Assembly: GCF_000455245.1 (NCBI RefSeq)
Contig: NZ_HG005165.1
Location: forward strand, 489,236-524,661
Reading direction: 5' to 3'
DNA: 35,426 bases
Source: Nesterenkonia massiliensis
Lineage (GTDB): Bacteria > Actinomycetota > Actinomycetes > Actinomycetales > Micrococcaceae
The notes under the pieces: model-generated
The model's database searches: none
Seen by the model: the letters and a program-made list of their open reading frames with translations, nothing else
What the model was told of the DNA's origin: nothing
Program-made: the position numbers and the translations under genes
In this document: in pieces, positions 27,943-35,426 of the stretch
Position numbering within the stretch: the stretch's first letter is position 1
How the letters are laid out: the number at the start of each line of letters is the position of its first letter

Positions 27943-29538
27943 TCAGCTGTCGCTGTCGCCGGCAACTTTGCGGCGACGGCGACGGCGACGCCGCTGATCT
28001 ACAGAGCCGCCTTCGCTGCCGCTGGCTGCAGAGTCCGCTTCCTTCGGTGCGGACCGCTGAGTGTCCTTCGCGGCGCCGTCTGCTCGGCGGGCTTCAGAAG
28101 AATCACCGCCGCGACGACGATTGCGGCTGCGGCCTCCCGAACGGGACTGGCCCTCGCGGGATCCTCCAGAGCGTTCACCGCGGCCCTGACGGTCCCGGCC
28201 GCCGGACTGCTTCTTCTCTGGGCCACCCAGATCTTCCAGAACCTCGTCGTTAAGACCGGTCTTGGAGCGCTTATGGCGCGGCAGCCGACCCTTGGTCCCG
28301 GCAGGGATGTTCAGCTCTTCGAAGAGATGCGGTGAGGAGGAGTAGGTCTCTACCGGCTCAGGCACGCCCAGGCCGATAGCCTTATCGATCAGCTTCCACC
28401 GGTGAAGGTCTTCCCAGTCCACGAAGGTCACCGCGGTACCCTTCTGCCCAGCTCGGCCAGTACGGCCGATGCGGTGCAGGTAGGTGTTCTCGTCCTCGGG
28501 CGCAGTGAGGTTGATGACGTGGGTGACATCGGTGACGTCGATGCCGCGGGCGGCCACATCGGTGGCAACAAGCACGTCGATCTTCTCGTTGCGGAAAGCC
28601 CGCAGCGCCTGCTCGCGGGCCCCCTGCCCCAGATCGCCGTGGATCGCACCGGCAGCGAAGCCGCGGTCCTGAAGCTCGGTGGAGAGCTTGTCGGCCTGGC
28701 GCTTGGTCTTGGTGAAGATAATGGTGCGGCCACGTCCCTCGGCCTGCAGGATGCGGGCGATGACCTCATCCTTATCCAGGTGGTGGGCGCGGTAGACAAC
28801 CTGGCGGATGTCCTTCTTCACCACGCCGATATCCTCGGGATCTGCGGCACTGATGTGGGTGGGCTTGGTCATGTAGCGCCGGGCCATATTGATGACCGGA
28901 CCCGGCATCGTCGCAGAGAACAGCATCGTCTGGCGCACGGTGGGCACCGCTGCCAGCAGCGTCTCCACATCCGGGAGGAAGCCCAGGTCCAGCATCTCAT
29001 CGGCCTCATCCAGCACCACGATGCGGATGTTCTTCAAGTTCAGATGCTTCTGGCGGTGCAGGTCGATCAGGCGCCCGGGGGTGCCCACAACAACCTCCAC
29101 ACCGCGCTGCAGCTCCTCGATCTGGGGTTCATAGGCACGTCCGCCGTAAATAGTGGCAATCCGTGCGCCCAGCTTGGCACCGGCAGTCTTGAGGTCCTGT
29201 GCCACCTGCACGGCGAGCTCACGAGTAGGGGCGACAATCAGCGCCTGAGGGGCACCCGGTGCCGGCAAGTTCTGGAACTCATCGCTGTGCGGGGTGGTCA
29301 CCCGCTGCAGAGCAGGGATGCCGAAGCCCAGGGTTTTACCGGTGCCGGTCTTGGCCTGGCCGATGATGTCGTGGCCGCCCAAGGCGATCGGCAGGGTTTC
29401 GGCCTGGATCGGGAAAGGCGTGGTGATGCCCTTCTCAGCCAGCGCCTCGACGATCTCGCTGCGGACGTCGAAATCTGCGAAGGTCAGGGTCGGCGTCGTC
29501 GTCTCAGCTGCTTCAGCCTCGGTGATCTGTTCAGTCAT
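27943..29538 (-). CDS. DEAD/DEAH-box RNA helicase (RhlE-like)
   Basis: This 531-aa helicase unwinds RNA duplexes. All core motifs are seen: the Q motif region (PFPIQAETLP), Walker A AKTGTGKT (62-69), PTRELA, DEAD in VLDEADEML, SAT in FSATMP, TDVAARGIDV and HRIGRTGRAG. The C-terminal 100 residues are basic and rich in Arg, Gly and Ser, ending RRRRRRRKVAGDSDS, a typical RNA-binding tail. It lies 17 nt downstream of a DUF3107 gene, an arrangement resembling the M. tuberculosis Rv3208A-Rv3211 (rhlE) region. It could act in cold or stress RNA metabolism or ribosome assembly. Confidence 0.95.
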   Translation of the reverse strand: MTEQITEAEAAETTTPTLTFADFDVRSEIVEALAEKGITTPFPIQAETLPIALGGHDIIGQAKTGTGKTLGFGIPALQRVTTPHSDEFQNLPAPGAPQALIVAPTRELAVQVAQDLKTAGAKLGARIATIYGGRAYEPQIEELQRGVEVVVGTPGRLIDLHRQKHLNLKNIRIVVLDEADEMLDLGFLPDVETLLAAVPTVRQTMLFSATMPGPVINMARRYMTKPTHISAADPEDIGVVKKDIRQVVYRAHHLDKDEVIARILQAEGRGRTIIFTKTKRQADKLSTELQDRGFAAGAIHGDLGQGAREQALRAFRNEKIDVLVATDVAARGIDVTDVTHVINLTAPEDENTYLHRIGRTGRAGQKGTAVTFVDWEDLHRWKLIDKAIGLGVPEPVETYSSSPHLFEELNIPAGTKGRLPRHKRSKTGLNDEVLEDLGGPEKKQSGGRDRQGRGERSGGSREGQSRSGGRSRNRRRGGDSSEARRADGAAKDTQRSAPKEADSAASGSEGGSVDQRRRRRRRRKVAGDSDS

Positions 29539-29555
29539 ACGTACTTTCAGTAGGT

Positions 29556-29789
29556 TCAGGATGCGACGGCGGCAAAGCCCACCGTCTGCTTGGTGTCGGA
29601 GCCGATCTCCACGTATCCGATGGAGCTCACCGGGACGACCACCTTCTTTTCGCGGCGGTCAGTCAGGCTCAGCAGGGGCTTGGAGCTCTCAATAGCCTCA
29701 GCGACGGTCTTCTCGATCTCCTCGGCGCTTGCCGCACTGTCAATGACGATCTCGCGGGCGACGTTCTGGACTCCGATGCGTACTTCCAT
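29556..29789 (-). CDS. DUF3107 domain-containing protein
   Basis: This 77-aa protein matches the small actinobacterial DUF3107 family (M. tuberculosis TB9.4/Rv3208A). It starts MEVRIGVQNVAREIVIDSA and ends with a beta-strand pair (VVVPVSSIGYVEIGS) and KQTVGFAAVAS. The function of the family is unknown. It lies between a TetR regulator upstream and a DEAD-box helicase 17 nt downstream, an order also seen in mycobacteria, so the three are probably functionally linked. AAGGAGT precedes the start. Confidence 0.9.
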   Translation of the reverse strand: MEVRIGVQNVAREIVIDSAASAEEIEKTVAEAIESSKPLLSLTDRREKKVVVPVSSIGYVEIGSDTKQTVGFAAVAS

Positions 29790-29808
29790 GCCACTCCTTG
29801 TCTGAGGG

Positions 29809-29842
29809 CCCTCGCCTCACCGGTTCGACAGGCGCGCGAGGG
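29809..29842 (-). terminator. Hairpin between the TetR gene and the DUF3107 gene
   Basis: CCCTCGC (29809-29815) pairs with GCGAGGG (29836-29842), with a few more inner pairs. It lies between the tetR stop and the DUF3107 start. It may end the TetR transcript, or fold in the leader of the DUF3107-helicase mRNA. No U-run is visible. Confidence 0.45.
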
Positions 29843-29889
29843 CGGTTAAGCTTACGGCTCACCCTCGATAGTACAAGGGACTGACACCT

Positions 29890-30516
29890 TCAGCTCTCGT
29901 TCTCCTTGGGAAAGCCCGATATTCCTCTCCAGGCCAAACGCGAAGTCAACTGCGCTGAGACCCCAAGAGCCGGCCGCTCTGAGAGCCGACTCCAGTGCCG
30001 GGCGGCGGAGGTGGCCATCCCAATCAGGCCGTGGCCGAGCATCGTGGCCTCGGCCATGGGCTGCCCGGTGTCATCGACGATCACCTCAGCGATCGCGGTG
30101 GCCATTGCGTCGTGGAACCGGTCCAGACGCTCCGAGACTTCCTCATCGTTATCCAGCCCGGAGGCGAAGATCAGCCGGTAGGCTTCATCTTCCCTGGCGA
30201 TGAACTCATAAAAGGCGGTGATGGTGCCGGTGACCCGCTGCTCGTTGTCCTGATGAGCGCTCAAGGCTGCGGTCAGCTCCGCACGCAGCTGCCCCAGCTG
30301 GGTCTCCAGTAAGTCGATGAACAGCTCATGCTTGCCTGGGAAGTGCTGGTAGAGCACAGGTTTGGACACCTGTGCCACTTCTGCGATGTCATCCATGGAT
30401 GCGGCGTGAAAACCCTTGGCCACGAATACATGAAGCGCACAGTCCAGCAGTTGGATTCTGCGCTGCTCCCGCGGCAGCCGCTTGGCGCGCACGGCGACGG
30501 GCTCGGTCTCAGTCAT
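29890..30516 (-). CDS. TetR-family transcriptional regulator
   Basis: This 208-aa repressor-type protein has an N-terminal helix-turn-helix (about residues 20-62, ASMDDIAEVAQVSKPVLYQHF). A helical ligand-binding half of normal length follows. I chose the ATG at 30516 (MTETEPV); the open frame extends to 30552 but would run into the PHP gene end. Its ligand and operator are unknown. The neighbourhood (TetR, DUF3107, RhlE-like helicase) parallels Rv3208 in M. tuberculosis. It lies 22 nt downstream of the PHP gene stop. Confidence 0.9.
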   Translation of the reverse strand: MTETEPVAVRAKRLPREQRRIQLLDCALHVFVAKGFHAASMDDIAEVAQVSKPVLYQHFPGKHELFIDLLETQLGQLRAELTAALSAHQDNEQRVTGTITAFYEFIAREDEAYRLIFASGLDNDEEVSERLDRFHDAMATAIAEVIVDDTGQPMAEATMLGHGLIGMATSAARHWSRLSERPALGVSAQLTSRLAWRGISGFPKENES

Positions 30517-30538
30517 GACTGAAGAGTGTAGAGCAGGC

Positions 30539-31390
30539 TCAGAGCCTGCCATAGGCCGGACTTCCGGTGGCTTCGCTGATAATCCGTTCCACCACCGTGG
30601 TGGGGCTGAAGTTCTCCCCGATCCTGTTGGGCTTGCCGGTACCGTGATAATCCGATGATCCGGTGGCGATCAGGTCATGTCGGGCGGCCAGTTCCAGCAG
30701 AAGCCGTCGACCCGGCTCAGGATTATCCCGGTGCCAGACCTCGACGCCGGCTAATCCAGTCTCCACCATCTGCTCCAGCTGGGGGACGCTCACCGTACGG
30801 CCACGAGCAGAGGCCATGGCATGGGCGATCACCGGCACTCCCCCGGCGTCACGGACCAGCCGGATGGCTTCTATGGGGGTGATGTTCTCCTGGGAAACGT
30901 AGTACTTCGTGCCGGGGTGGAGGTATTTGGCGAAGGCTTCACTGCGGTCAGCCACAACTCCCACCGCCACCATCGCATCGGCCAGATGGGGGCGCCCGAT
31001 AGTGGCGTCGGGGCCGACATGCTCCACCACGATCTCCCAGGTGATCGGGAAGTCTTCGGCCAGCCGTTCACATATTCGTTTGGCACGCTCCACGCGACCG
31101 CCGCGGGTGGTAGCAATGGCATCCATCAGCCCGACGTGGGCGGGGTCATGAAGGTAGCTGAGCAGGTGAACGCTGATGCCGTCATCTGTGCGGGTGGTGA
31201 TCTCCATGCCCGGGATCAGCACCAGCTGCAGGGCCTGGGCGGCCTCGATCGCCGCTGTCCAGCCGGCGGTGGTGTCGTGGTCGGTCAGCGCCAGTCCGCG
31301 CAGCCCAGCCCGCTTTGCCGCGGCCACCACCTCTGCAGGAGGTTCGGTGCCGTCGGAAATCATGGAGTGGGTGTGCAGATCAAAGCTCAT
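30539..31390 (-). CDS. PHP-domain metal-dependent phosphoesterase
   Basis: This 283-aa protein has the four PHP metal-binding motifs: FDLHTHSMISDG at the start, LTDHDTT, PGMEITT, and SSDYHGTGKPN near the end. The family includes 3',5'-nucleoside bisphosphate phosphatases (RNase AM/TrpH type) and other phosphoesterases. The length fits the stand-alone TrpH/YciV group rather than polymerase- or histidinol-associated PHP domains. The conventional start is the ATG at 31390, just before FDLHTHS; an ATG eight codons upstream (31414) would overlap the divergent aminopeptidase start. Only 22 nt separate the two divergent starts, so their promoters must overlap the opposite coding regions. Confidence 0.88.
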   Translation of the reverse strand: MSFDLHTHSMISDGTEPPAEVVAAAKRAGLRGLALTDHDTTAGWTAAIEAAQALQLVLIPGMEITTRTDDGISVHLLSYLHDPAHVGLMDAIATTRGGRVERAKRICERLAEDFPITWEIVVEHVGPDATIGRPHLADAMVAVGVVADRSEAFAKYLHPGTKYYVSQENITPIEAIRLVRDAGGVPVIAHAMASARGRTVSVPQLEQMVETGLAGVEVWHRDNPEPGRRLLLELAARHDLIATGSSDYHGTGKPNRIGENFSPTTVVERIISEATGSPAYGRL

Positions 31391-31412
31391 ACCAACATGA
31401 AAGACTACCGCC

Positions 31413-32954
31413 ATGAGTGATGCGCACAACGAACAGGAACTGAAGGACCGGGTCAACAATCGCTCCCAGCGCCCCAATTCGCGGGCGTTCAAGGAGTTCA
31501 TGGCCTCCAGCTGGGCCCCTGCCCCTGAACTGCGGCATGAGCGTGAACAGGTGGCAGACTTTGCCGCCCGGCGTCGTCGTGCGCTCTCGGAGGCCTTCCC
31601 CGGTGAGCGGCTGGTGGTTCCAGCCGGCCCGTTGAAAGTGCGCTCCAATGACACTGACTACCGTTTCCGTCCGCACTCTGCCTTTGCCCACTTGACCGGA
31701 CTCGGTGTGGATCATGAGCCCGATGCTGTGCTGGTTTTTGAACCAGTGGATGAGGGCGCTGGCGACGATGGCGGCCACCACGAGGCCACGCTGTACTTTA
31801 AGCCGATGGCAGGCCGCGACTCCGAGGAGTTCTACGCCGATGCCCGGCACGGAGAGTTCTGGATAGGTCCCCGCCCGGGGCTGGATGAGTTCGAGCAGAA
31901 GCTGGGGCTGGCCACACGCAACCTCGATGAGCTGGAAGTTGCCGTCACCAAGAATGCCGGCGCTGTGGAGATCGGTGGGACACGCATCCGACTGCTGCGT
32001 GAAGTGGACATCAACGTGGATGCGCTGGTGGACACGTCACGGATCAATACCGGCGTGGACCTTGAGGCCTCCGATGCTCTTGACGCTCAGCTCACCGAGT
32101 TCCTCTCGGAACTGCGTTTGGTGAAGGACTCATGGGAGATCACTCAGATGCGGCACTCGGTAGCCGCCACCATCTCCGGGTTTGAGGATGTGGTGCGCGC
32201 TCTGCCGCGCGCGGTCGGACACGAGCGCGGGGAGCGGATCGTGGAGGGTGCGTTCTTCGCCCAGGCCAGGCTCCAGGGCAACGACCTCGGTTATGACACG
32301 ATCGCTGCCTCCGGCAACAACGCCACGATCCTGCACTGGATCCGTAATCACGGTCGAATCGACGACGGCGAGCTGCTGCTGCTGGACGCCGGTGTGGAGG
32401 CGGATTCGCTCTACACCGCAGATATCACCCGCACCATCCCGGTCAGCGGGACCTACTCGGAGGTTCAGCGCCGGGTCTATGAGGCGGTGCTTGCCGCAGC
32501 GGATGCGGCCTTCGCCGTGGTCAAGCCGGGTGTCCGCTTCCGCGAGATCCATCAGGCGGCGGTGACCGTCCTTGCGGAACATCTCGATGACTGGGGGCTG
32601 CTGCCGGTGTCCCTGGACGAGGCGCTCGCTCCTGAGGGTCAGCACCACCGGCGTTGGATGCCGCACGGCACCAGCCATCACCTTGGGCTCGACGTCCATG
32701 ACTGTGCGCAGGCTAAGCGCGAGCTTTACCTGGACGGCGTCTTGGAGCCCGGCATGATTTTCACTATCGAGCCGGGCCTGTACTTCAAGCAGGAGGATCT
32801 GGCGGTACCTGAGGAGTACCGCGGAATCGGCGTGCGGATCGAGGACGATGTCTTGGTGACAGAGGATGGCTGCGAGAATCTCTCTGCCGCACTGCCCAGG
32901 CGCGCTGAGGACGTTGAGGCGTGGATCGCATCGATCTGGCCGCGGCCGGCCTGA
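31413..32954 (+). CDS. pepP: Xaa-Pro aminopeptidase (aminopeptidase P, M24B)
   Basis: This 513-aa metallopeptidase removes N-terminal residues before proline. The N-terminal creatinase-like domain (about residues 40-220) is followed by the pita-bread domain. The dinuclear metal ligands are visible: Asp325 and Asp337 in DAGVEADSLYTADITRT, His in GTSHHLGLDVHD, Glu in FTIEPGLYF, and Glu in VRIEDDVLV. The length fits actinobacterial PepP. It is divergent from the PHP gene with a 22-nt gap. The RBS is weak (GAAAG about 15 nt upstream). Confidence 0.93.
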   Translation: MSDAHNEQELKDRVNNRSQRPNSRAFKEFMASSWAPAPELRHEREQVADFAARRRRALSEAFPGERLVVPAGPLKVRSNDTDYRFRPHSAFAHLTGLGVDHEPDAVLVFEPVDEGAGDDGGHHEATLYFKPMAGRDSEEFYADARHGEFWIGPRPGLDEFEQKLGLATRNLDELEVAVTKNAGAVEIGGTRIRLLREVDINVDALVDTSRINTGVDLEASDALDAQLTEFLSELRLVKDSWEITQMRHSVAATISGFEDVVRALPRAVGHERGERIVEGAFFAQARLQGNDLGYDTIAASGNNATILHWIRNHGRIDDGELLLLDAGVEADSLYTADITRTIPVSGTYSEVQRRVYEAVLAAADAAFAVVKPGVRFREIHQAAVTVLAEHLDDWGLLPVSLDEALAPEGQHHRRWMPHGTSHHLGLDVHDCAQAKRELYLDGVLEPGMIFTIEPGLYFKQEDLAVPEEYRGIGVRIEDDVLVTEDGCENLSAALPRRAEDVEAWIASIWPRPA

Positions 32955-33068
32955 TCTCAGTCGCTTGAGGTGAATTCCCAGCTCATCCAGGCTTTCATAA
33001 AGGCAGCATCCAGCTTCGCGTGACCTGATATGTAGTGAACGTTTTCACCACCGAATTGGAGGCAAAAA

Positions 33069-33341
33069 ATGGGAATCATCGGTTGGATCTTGCTCGGCCT
33101 GATCGCCGGAGCTATCGCCCGAGCCATTCTTCCTGGTAAGCAGCCCGGCGGCTGGATTGCCGCACTCATCACTGGCGTACTGGGCGCCCTGCTGGGTGGT
33201 TTCATCGCATCAGCACTGTTTGATGTCAATGTGAACGACTCATTCTTTGACCTTCCGACCTGGCTCTTTGCCATCGGCGGCGGCGTGATTGTTGCCTTCA
33301 TCTGGCAGGCAATCACCGGTCGGCGCGGCACCAGAGCTTAA
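33069..33341 (+). CDS. GlsB/YeaQ/YmgE-family stress-response membrane protein
   Basis: This 90-aa protein has three hydrophobic, Gly-rich segments with the family start GWILLGLIAGAIARAILPG and a central GGWIAALITGVLGALLGGF. Members are small inner-membrane proteins induced by stress; their biochemical role is unsettled. A strong GGAGG (33058-33062) lies 6 nt before the ATG. It is followed by a long inverted repeat and then by the convergent GSP17M-like gene. Confidence 0.9.
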   Translation: MGIIGWILLGLIAGAIARAILPGKQPGGWIAALITGVLGALLGGFIASALFDVNVNDSFFDLPTWLFAIGGGVIVAFIWQAITGRRGTRA

Positions 33342-33384
33342 CGCCTCACGGCGAGCCGCGTGTGAGCCGCTCAAGACTGCGAAT

Positions 33385-33457
33385 CGGCTGATCCGCCGAT
33401 TTCACCTCCGCCTCTCGGAAAATCCGGGTGCGGTTCGTGAAATCGGCGGATCAGCTG
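33385..33457. repeat. Perfect 19-bp inverted repeat in the glsB-like/GSP17M-like convergent gap
   Basis: The left arm (33387-33405, beginning GCTGATCCGCCG) and the right arm (33437-33455) are exact reverse complements, separated by 31 nt. Further pairs extend outward with one G-U, and the loop contains a CCGC/GCGG pair and a CGG-AAAAT-CCG mini-hairpin. The placement between two convergent stops suits a bidirectional terminator, but the long loop and perfect arms also fit a REP-like element or a protein-binding site. Confidence 0.85.
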
Positions 33458-33501
33458 CGTCTAGGGTCCGCGCGTCTAGTGCCTTTGCGTCTAGAGCAGC
33501 G
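33457..33501. repeat. Three GCGTCTAG repeats at an exact 15-bp period
   Basis: GCGTCTAG occurs at 33457-33464, 33472-33479 and 33487-33494. The intervening 7-mers differ. The first copy abuts the right arm of the 19-bp inverted repeat. The regular spacing with diverged spacers suggests an iteron-like protein site or a decayed minisatellite. Confidence 0.8.
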
Positions 33502-33548
33502 ACTGGTCCTGCCGCCGCGTCACCGAACCCAGGCTCCACGCAGCGGGC

Positions 33549-34412
33549 TTAGCGAGGCTCACCATCTGCGCCCTCAGGGCCCTGAGCATCGCGCCCGCGC
33601 CGCTGCGTTCCAGCATCGGCTGCGCCTTCCTCCGCAGCACCCTGAGCCGTCTTAGCGTCCTTATCCGGACTGGAGGCCGGTTCAGCTGACTCAGCTCCTT
33701 CGGGCTCCGGCGCCCTCTGCTGCGACTGGTTGGCGCTCTCGACGTCCTCGCGACGGACGCCGTAACGCGGCCGGCCATCCGGAAGGGAGGCGTAGGCAGC
33801 ACCGGGGACTGAGCTGGGCCGAGCGGCAGGATCAACAACCGCCGCTTCAGGACCCGAGGAAGCGCCCGGATGTGACCTCATCGGTGCCGCCCCGCCGAGT
33901 GCTGTGGTCTTACCTGTGGGGTCATTCCAGGCGTTGAGGCTCTGAACCCCCGCACCGGCCACCAGGGCTCTAGCCCGGCCGGCGTGGCTGAAGTCGCAGA
34001 CCACATCGTAGGTGGTGGCCACCATTTGGGTGGAGGAGGAAAAGTCCCGCTGGCCACGGCGGATGGCGTATCCCACGACTCCCATGATCATCCAGATCGC
34101 CATGCCCAGCACCACGGACATCAGCAGGTTCAGCACCGGGGCCTCGGGGGCAAAGAGGAAGATCAGCAGTCCGATGAAGAAGCCGAACATCGCACCCTGC
34201 GCTGCCCCGGCACCGGCCACTCGGGGATAAGAGAGCCGGGAGCGGATGTACTCCACCGAGCGCAGATCGTTGCCCACAATACTGATGGCCTTGATATCAA
34301 AGCCCTCAGCCTGGGTCAGGTGGTCCACCACCTTCTGTGCATCCTCGTAGCTGCGGTAGCGGCCCAGCAGCTCACCACGGGGCAGTTCTCCGGCGTTTCT
34401 CTGCGCACTCAT
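33549..34412 (-). CDS. General stress protein 17M-like membrane protein
   Basis: This 287-aa protein has an N-terminal cytoplasmic alpha/beta domain (about residues 10-65, LLGRYRSYEDAQKVVDHL and IVGNDLRSVEYI) typical of the GSP17M-type family. Two membrane helices follow (about 70-92 and 95-118), then a second small domain. The last 120 residues are Ala/Pro/Glu-rich, low in complexity and probably disordered; this tail is unusually long. Family members are induced by general stress, and their function is unknown. It is divergent from the mrp gene across 77 nt. Confidence 0.78.
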   Translation of the reverse strand: MSAQRNAGELPRGELLGRYRSYEDAQKVVDHLTQAEGFDIKAISIVGNDLRSVEYIRSRLSYPRVAGAGAAQGAMFGFFIGLLIFLFAPEAPVLNLLMSVVLGMAIWMIMGVVGYAIRRGQRDFSSSTQMVATTYDVVCDFSHAGRARALVAGAGVQSLNAWNDPTGKTTALGGAAPMRSHPGASSGPEAAVVDPAARPSSVPGAAYASLPDGRPRYGVRREDVESANQSQQRAPEPEGAESAEPASSPDKDAKTAQGAAEEGAADAGTQRRGRDAQGPEGADGEPR

Positions 34413-34489
34413 AGCCCTATTCTTGCAGGGCGCGGTGTGGGTACAAGCACATCAGGTGCTCACACATCATGCGGCACTAGACTAATCAG

Positions 34490-35426
34490 GTGTCTGACCC
34501 ATCCATCATCGAGAGCATCCGCCGCCGCCTGGACGAGGTCATCGACCCCGAACTGCGGGTGCCCATCACCCAGCTGGGCATGGTGGGCGATATTGCAGTG
34601 GATCACGACGGCGCCGCCGCACTGCAGATCAAGCTCACTGTAGCTGCCTGTCCGATGCGCAACCGCATTGTGGAGGACGTCACCGCCGCTGCAGTCCGCG
34701 CTGAAGGCGTACGCACCGCTGAGGTGCAGCTGGATGTGATGACCCCCGAGGAGCGCGCTGTCCTGAAGGAGCAACTGCGCGGCGGGCAGGGCGGGAAGAT
34801 CAACCGGTTCGCCCAGGCTGATTCTCTCACCAAGGTCTACGCGGTGGCCTCGGGCAAAGGCGGCGTCGGCAAGTCTTCGGTCACAGTCAACCTCGCCACT
34901 GCGCTAGCAGCACAGGGGTTGAAGGTCGGTGTGGTGGATGCCGATGTCCACGGCTTTTCTGTCCCGGATCTGATGGGCATCACGGCCAAACCGACCCGGC
35001 TAGACGAGATGATCCTGCCTCCGGTGGCACACGGAGTGAAGACCATATCCATCGGCATGTTTGTGGAGGGCAACCAGGCAGTGGCCTGGCGAGGGCCGAT
35101 GCTGCACCGCGCAGTGGAACAGTTCCTCACCGATGTCCACTTCGGCGATCTGGATGTGCTGCTCCTTGATCTGCCCCCCGGTACCGGCGATATCGCGATT
35201 TCGGTGGCTCAGCTGCTGCCGGGATCGGAGATCCTCGTGGTCACCACGCCGCAGACCGCGGCCGCCTCGGTGGCTGAACGCGCCGGAGCGCTCAGCACGC
35301 AGACCGGGCAGCAGGTTGCCGGTGTCATCGAGAACATGGGGCCTATGACCATGCCCGATGGCACAGTGCTGGACCTCTTCGGCTCCGGCGGGGGCGAGCT
35401 GGTCGCCCAGCGTCTGAGCGAACAGC
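34490..35426 (+). CDS. mrp: Mrp/ApbC Fe-S cluster carrier ATPase (partial, runs off the window)
   Basis: This frame is open from GTG 34490 to the window end (312 codons visible; full-length family members are about 360-380 aa). The N-terminus is a DUF59/MIP18-like domain (about residues 5-80) with IDPELRVPITQLGMV and a cysteine in VAACPM. The P-loop ATPase domain follows, with the deviant Walker A GKGGVGKS at 122-129, VVDADVHGFSVPDLMG (switch I) and LLLDLPPGTGDIAI. Mrp proteins hold and pass on Fe-S clusters; the CxxC cluster motif expected nearer the C-terminus lies beyond the window. The RBS before the GTG is weak (TCAGG). Confidence 0.93.
   Translation, partial: MSDPSIIESIRRRLDEVIDPELRVPITQLGMVGDIAVDHDGAAALQIKLTVAACPMRNRIVEDVTAAAVRAEGVRTAEVQLDVMTPEERAVLKEQLRGGQGGKINRFAQADSLTKVYAVASGKGGVGKSSVTVNLATALAAQGLKVGVVDADVHGFSVPDLMGITAKPTRLDEMILPPVAHGVKTISIGMFVEGNQAVAWRGPMLHRAVEQFLTDVHFGDLDVLLLDLPPGTGDIAISVAQLLPGSEILVVTTPQTAAASVAERAGALSTQTGQQVAGVIENMGPMTMPDGTVLDLFGSGGGELVAQRLSEQ

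Noticed and set aside
28402-29553. 383-aa open frame opposite the DEAD-box helicase
   Set aside because: It is the mirror of a conserved helicase frame, with no domain and no RBS.
29812-29842. tRNA-like GGTTCGA sequence
   Set aside because: Only the T-loop-like heptamer is present. No acceptor, D or anticodon arms can be folded around it.
32957-33331. 124-aa minus-strand frame between pepP and over the glsB-like gene
   Set aside because: The plus-strand gene has a strong RBS and a recognisable family. The reverse frame is mostly Pro/Ala/Met shadow.

Overview
The window is from a high-GC Gram-positive chromosome, most likely an actinobacterium of the order Micrococcales (Micrococcaceae-like). 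Supporting signs are the GuaB plus GuaB3 pair, the TetR / DUF3107 / DEAD-helicase neighbourhood, HrcA/CIRCE control of groESL with a GroEL lacking a GGM tail, an LAQTG-type sortase signal, frequent GTG starts and strong G/C third positions. Genus cannot be fixed from the sequence alone. About 25 protein genes are supported. I see no rRNA, tRNA, CRISPR array, insertion sequence or prophage.

Region 1 (71-6844) is a complete four-gene Wadjet-type (JetABCD) anti-plasmid defence operon: a kleisin-like JetA, a KITE-like JetB, an SMC-like ATPase JetC and a Toprim-containing nuclease JetD, all translationally coupled. Region 2 (7004-9453) has a possible 43-aa membrane peptide and a two-gene alkylation-repair operon, an Ada/AraC/AlkA fusion followed by an O6-alkylguanine methyltransferase. 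Region 3 (9605-14975) has a decayed, sortase-anchored 5'-nucleotidase-like gene, a large secreted NucH/ExeM-type nuclease with two lamin-tail domains and two chitin-binding modules, and an orphan beta-class DNA methyltransferase. This first 15 kb is therefore rich in DNA-handling functions: plasmid cleavage, repair, extracellular degradation and methylation.

Region 4 (15017-23560) is mostly core. It has guaB-guaB3 on the minus strand, a divergent membrane-anchored double-rhodanese sulfurtransferase with a TsuA/YeeE-type sulfur transporter, the groES-groEL operon behind two tandem CIRCE operators, and a CPBP-family membrane protease. Region 5 (23565-27924) has a low-molecular-weight tyrosine phosphatase and a GNAT acetyltransferase on the minus strand, divergent from a four-gene OpuC-type osmoprotectant ABC importer. 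Region 6 (27943-31390, minus) has a PHP phosphoesterase, a TetR regulator, a DUF3107 protein and a DEAD-box RNA helicase. Region 7 (31413-35426) has an Xaa-Pro aminopeptidase, a GlsB/YeaQ stress membrane protein, a GSP17M-like stress protein and the start of an Mrp/ApbC Fe-S carrier ATPase that runs off the window.

The least explained non-coding structure is between the convergent glsB-like and GSP17M-like genes: a perfect 19-bp inverted repeat followed directly by three copies of an 8-mer at an exact 15-bp period. The known system of greatest interest is the Wadjet operon. I found no convincing wholly new multi-gene system.
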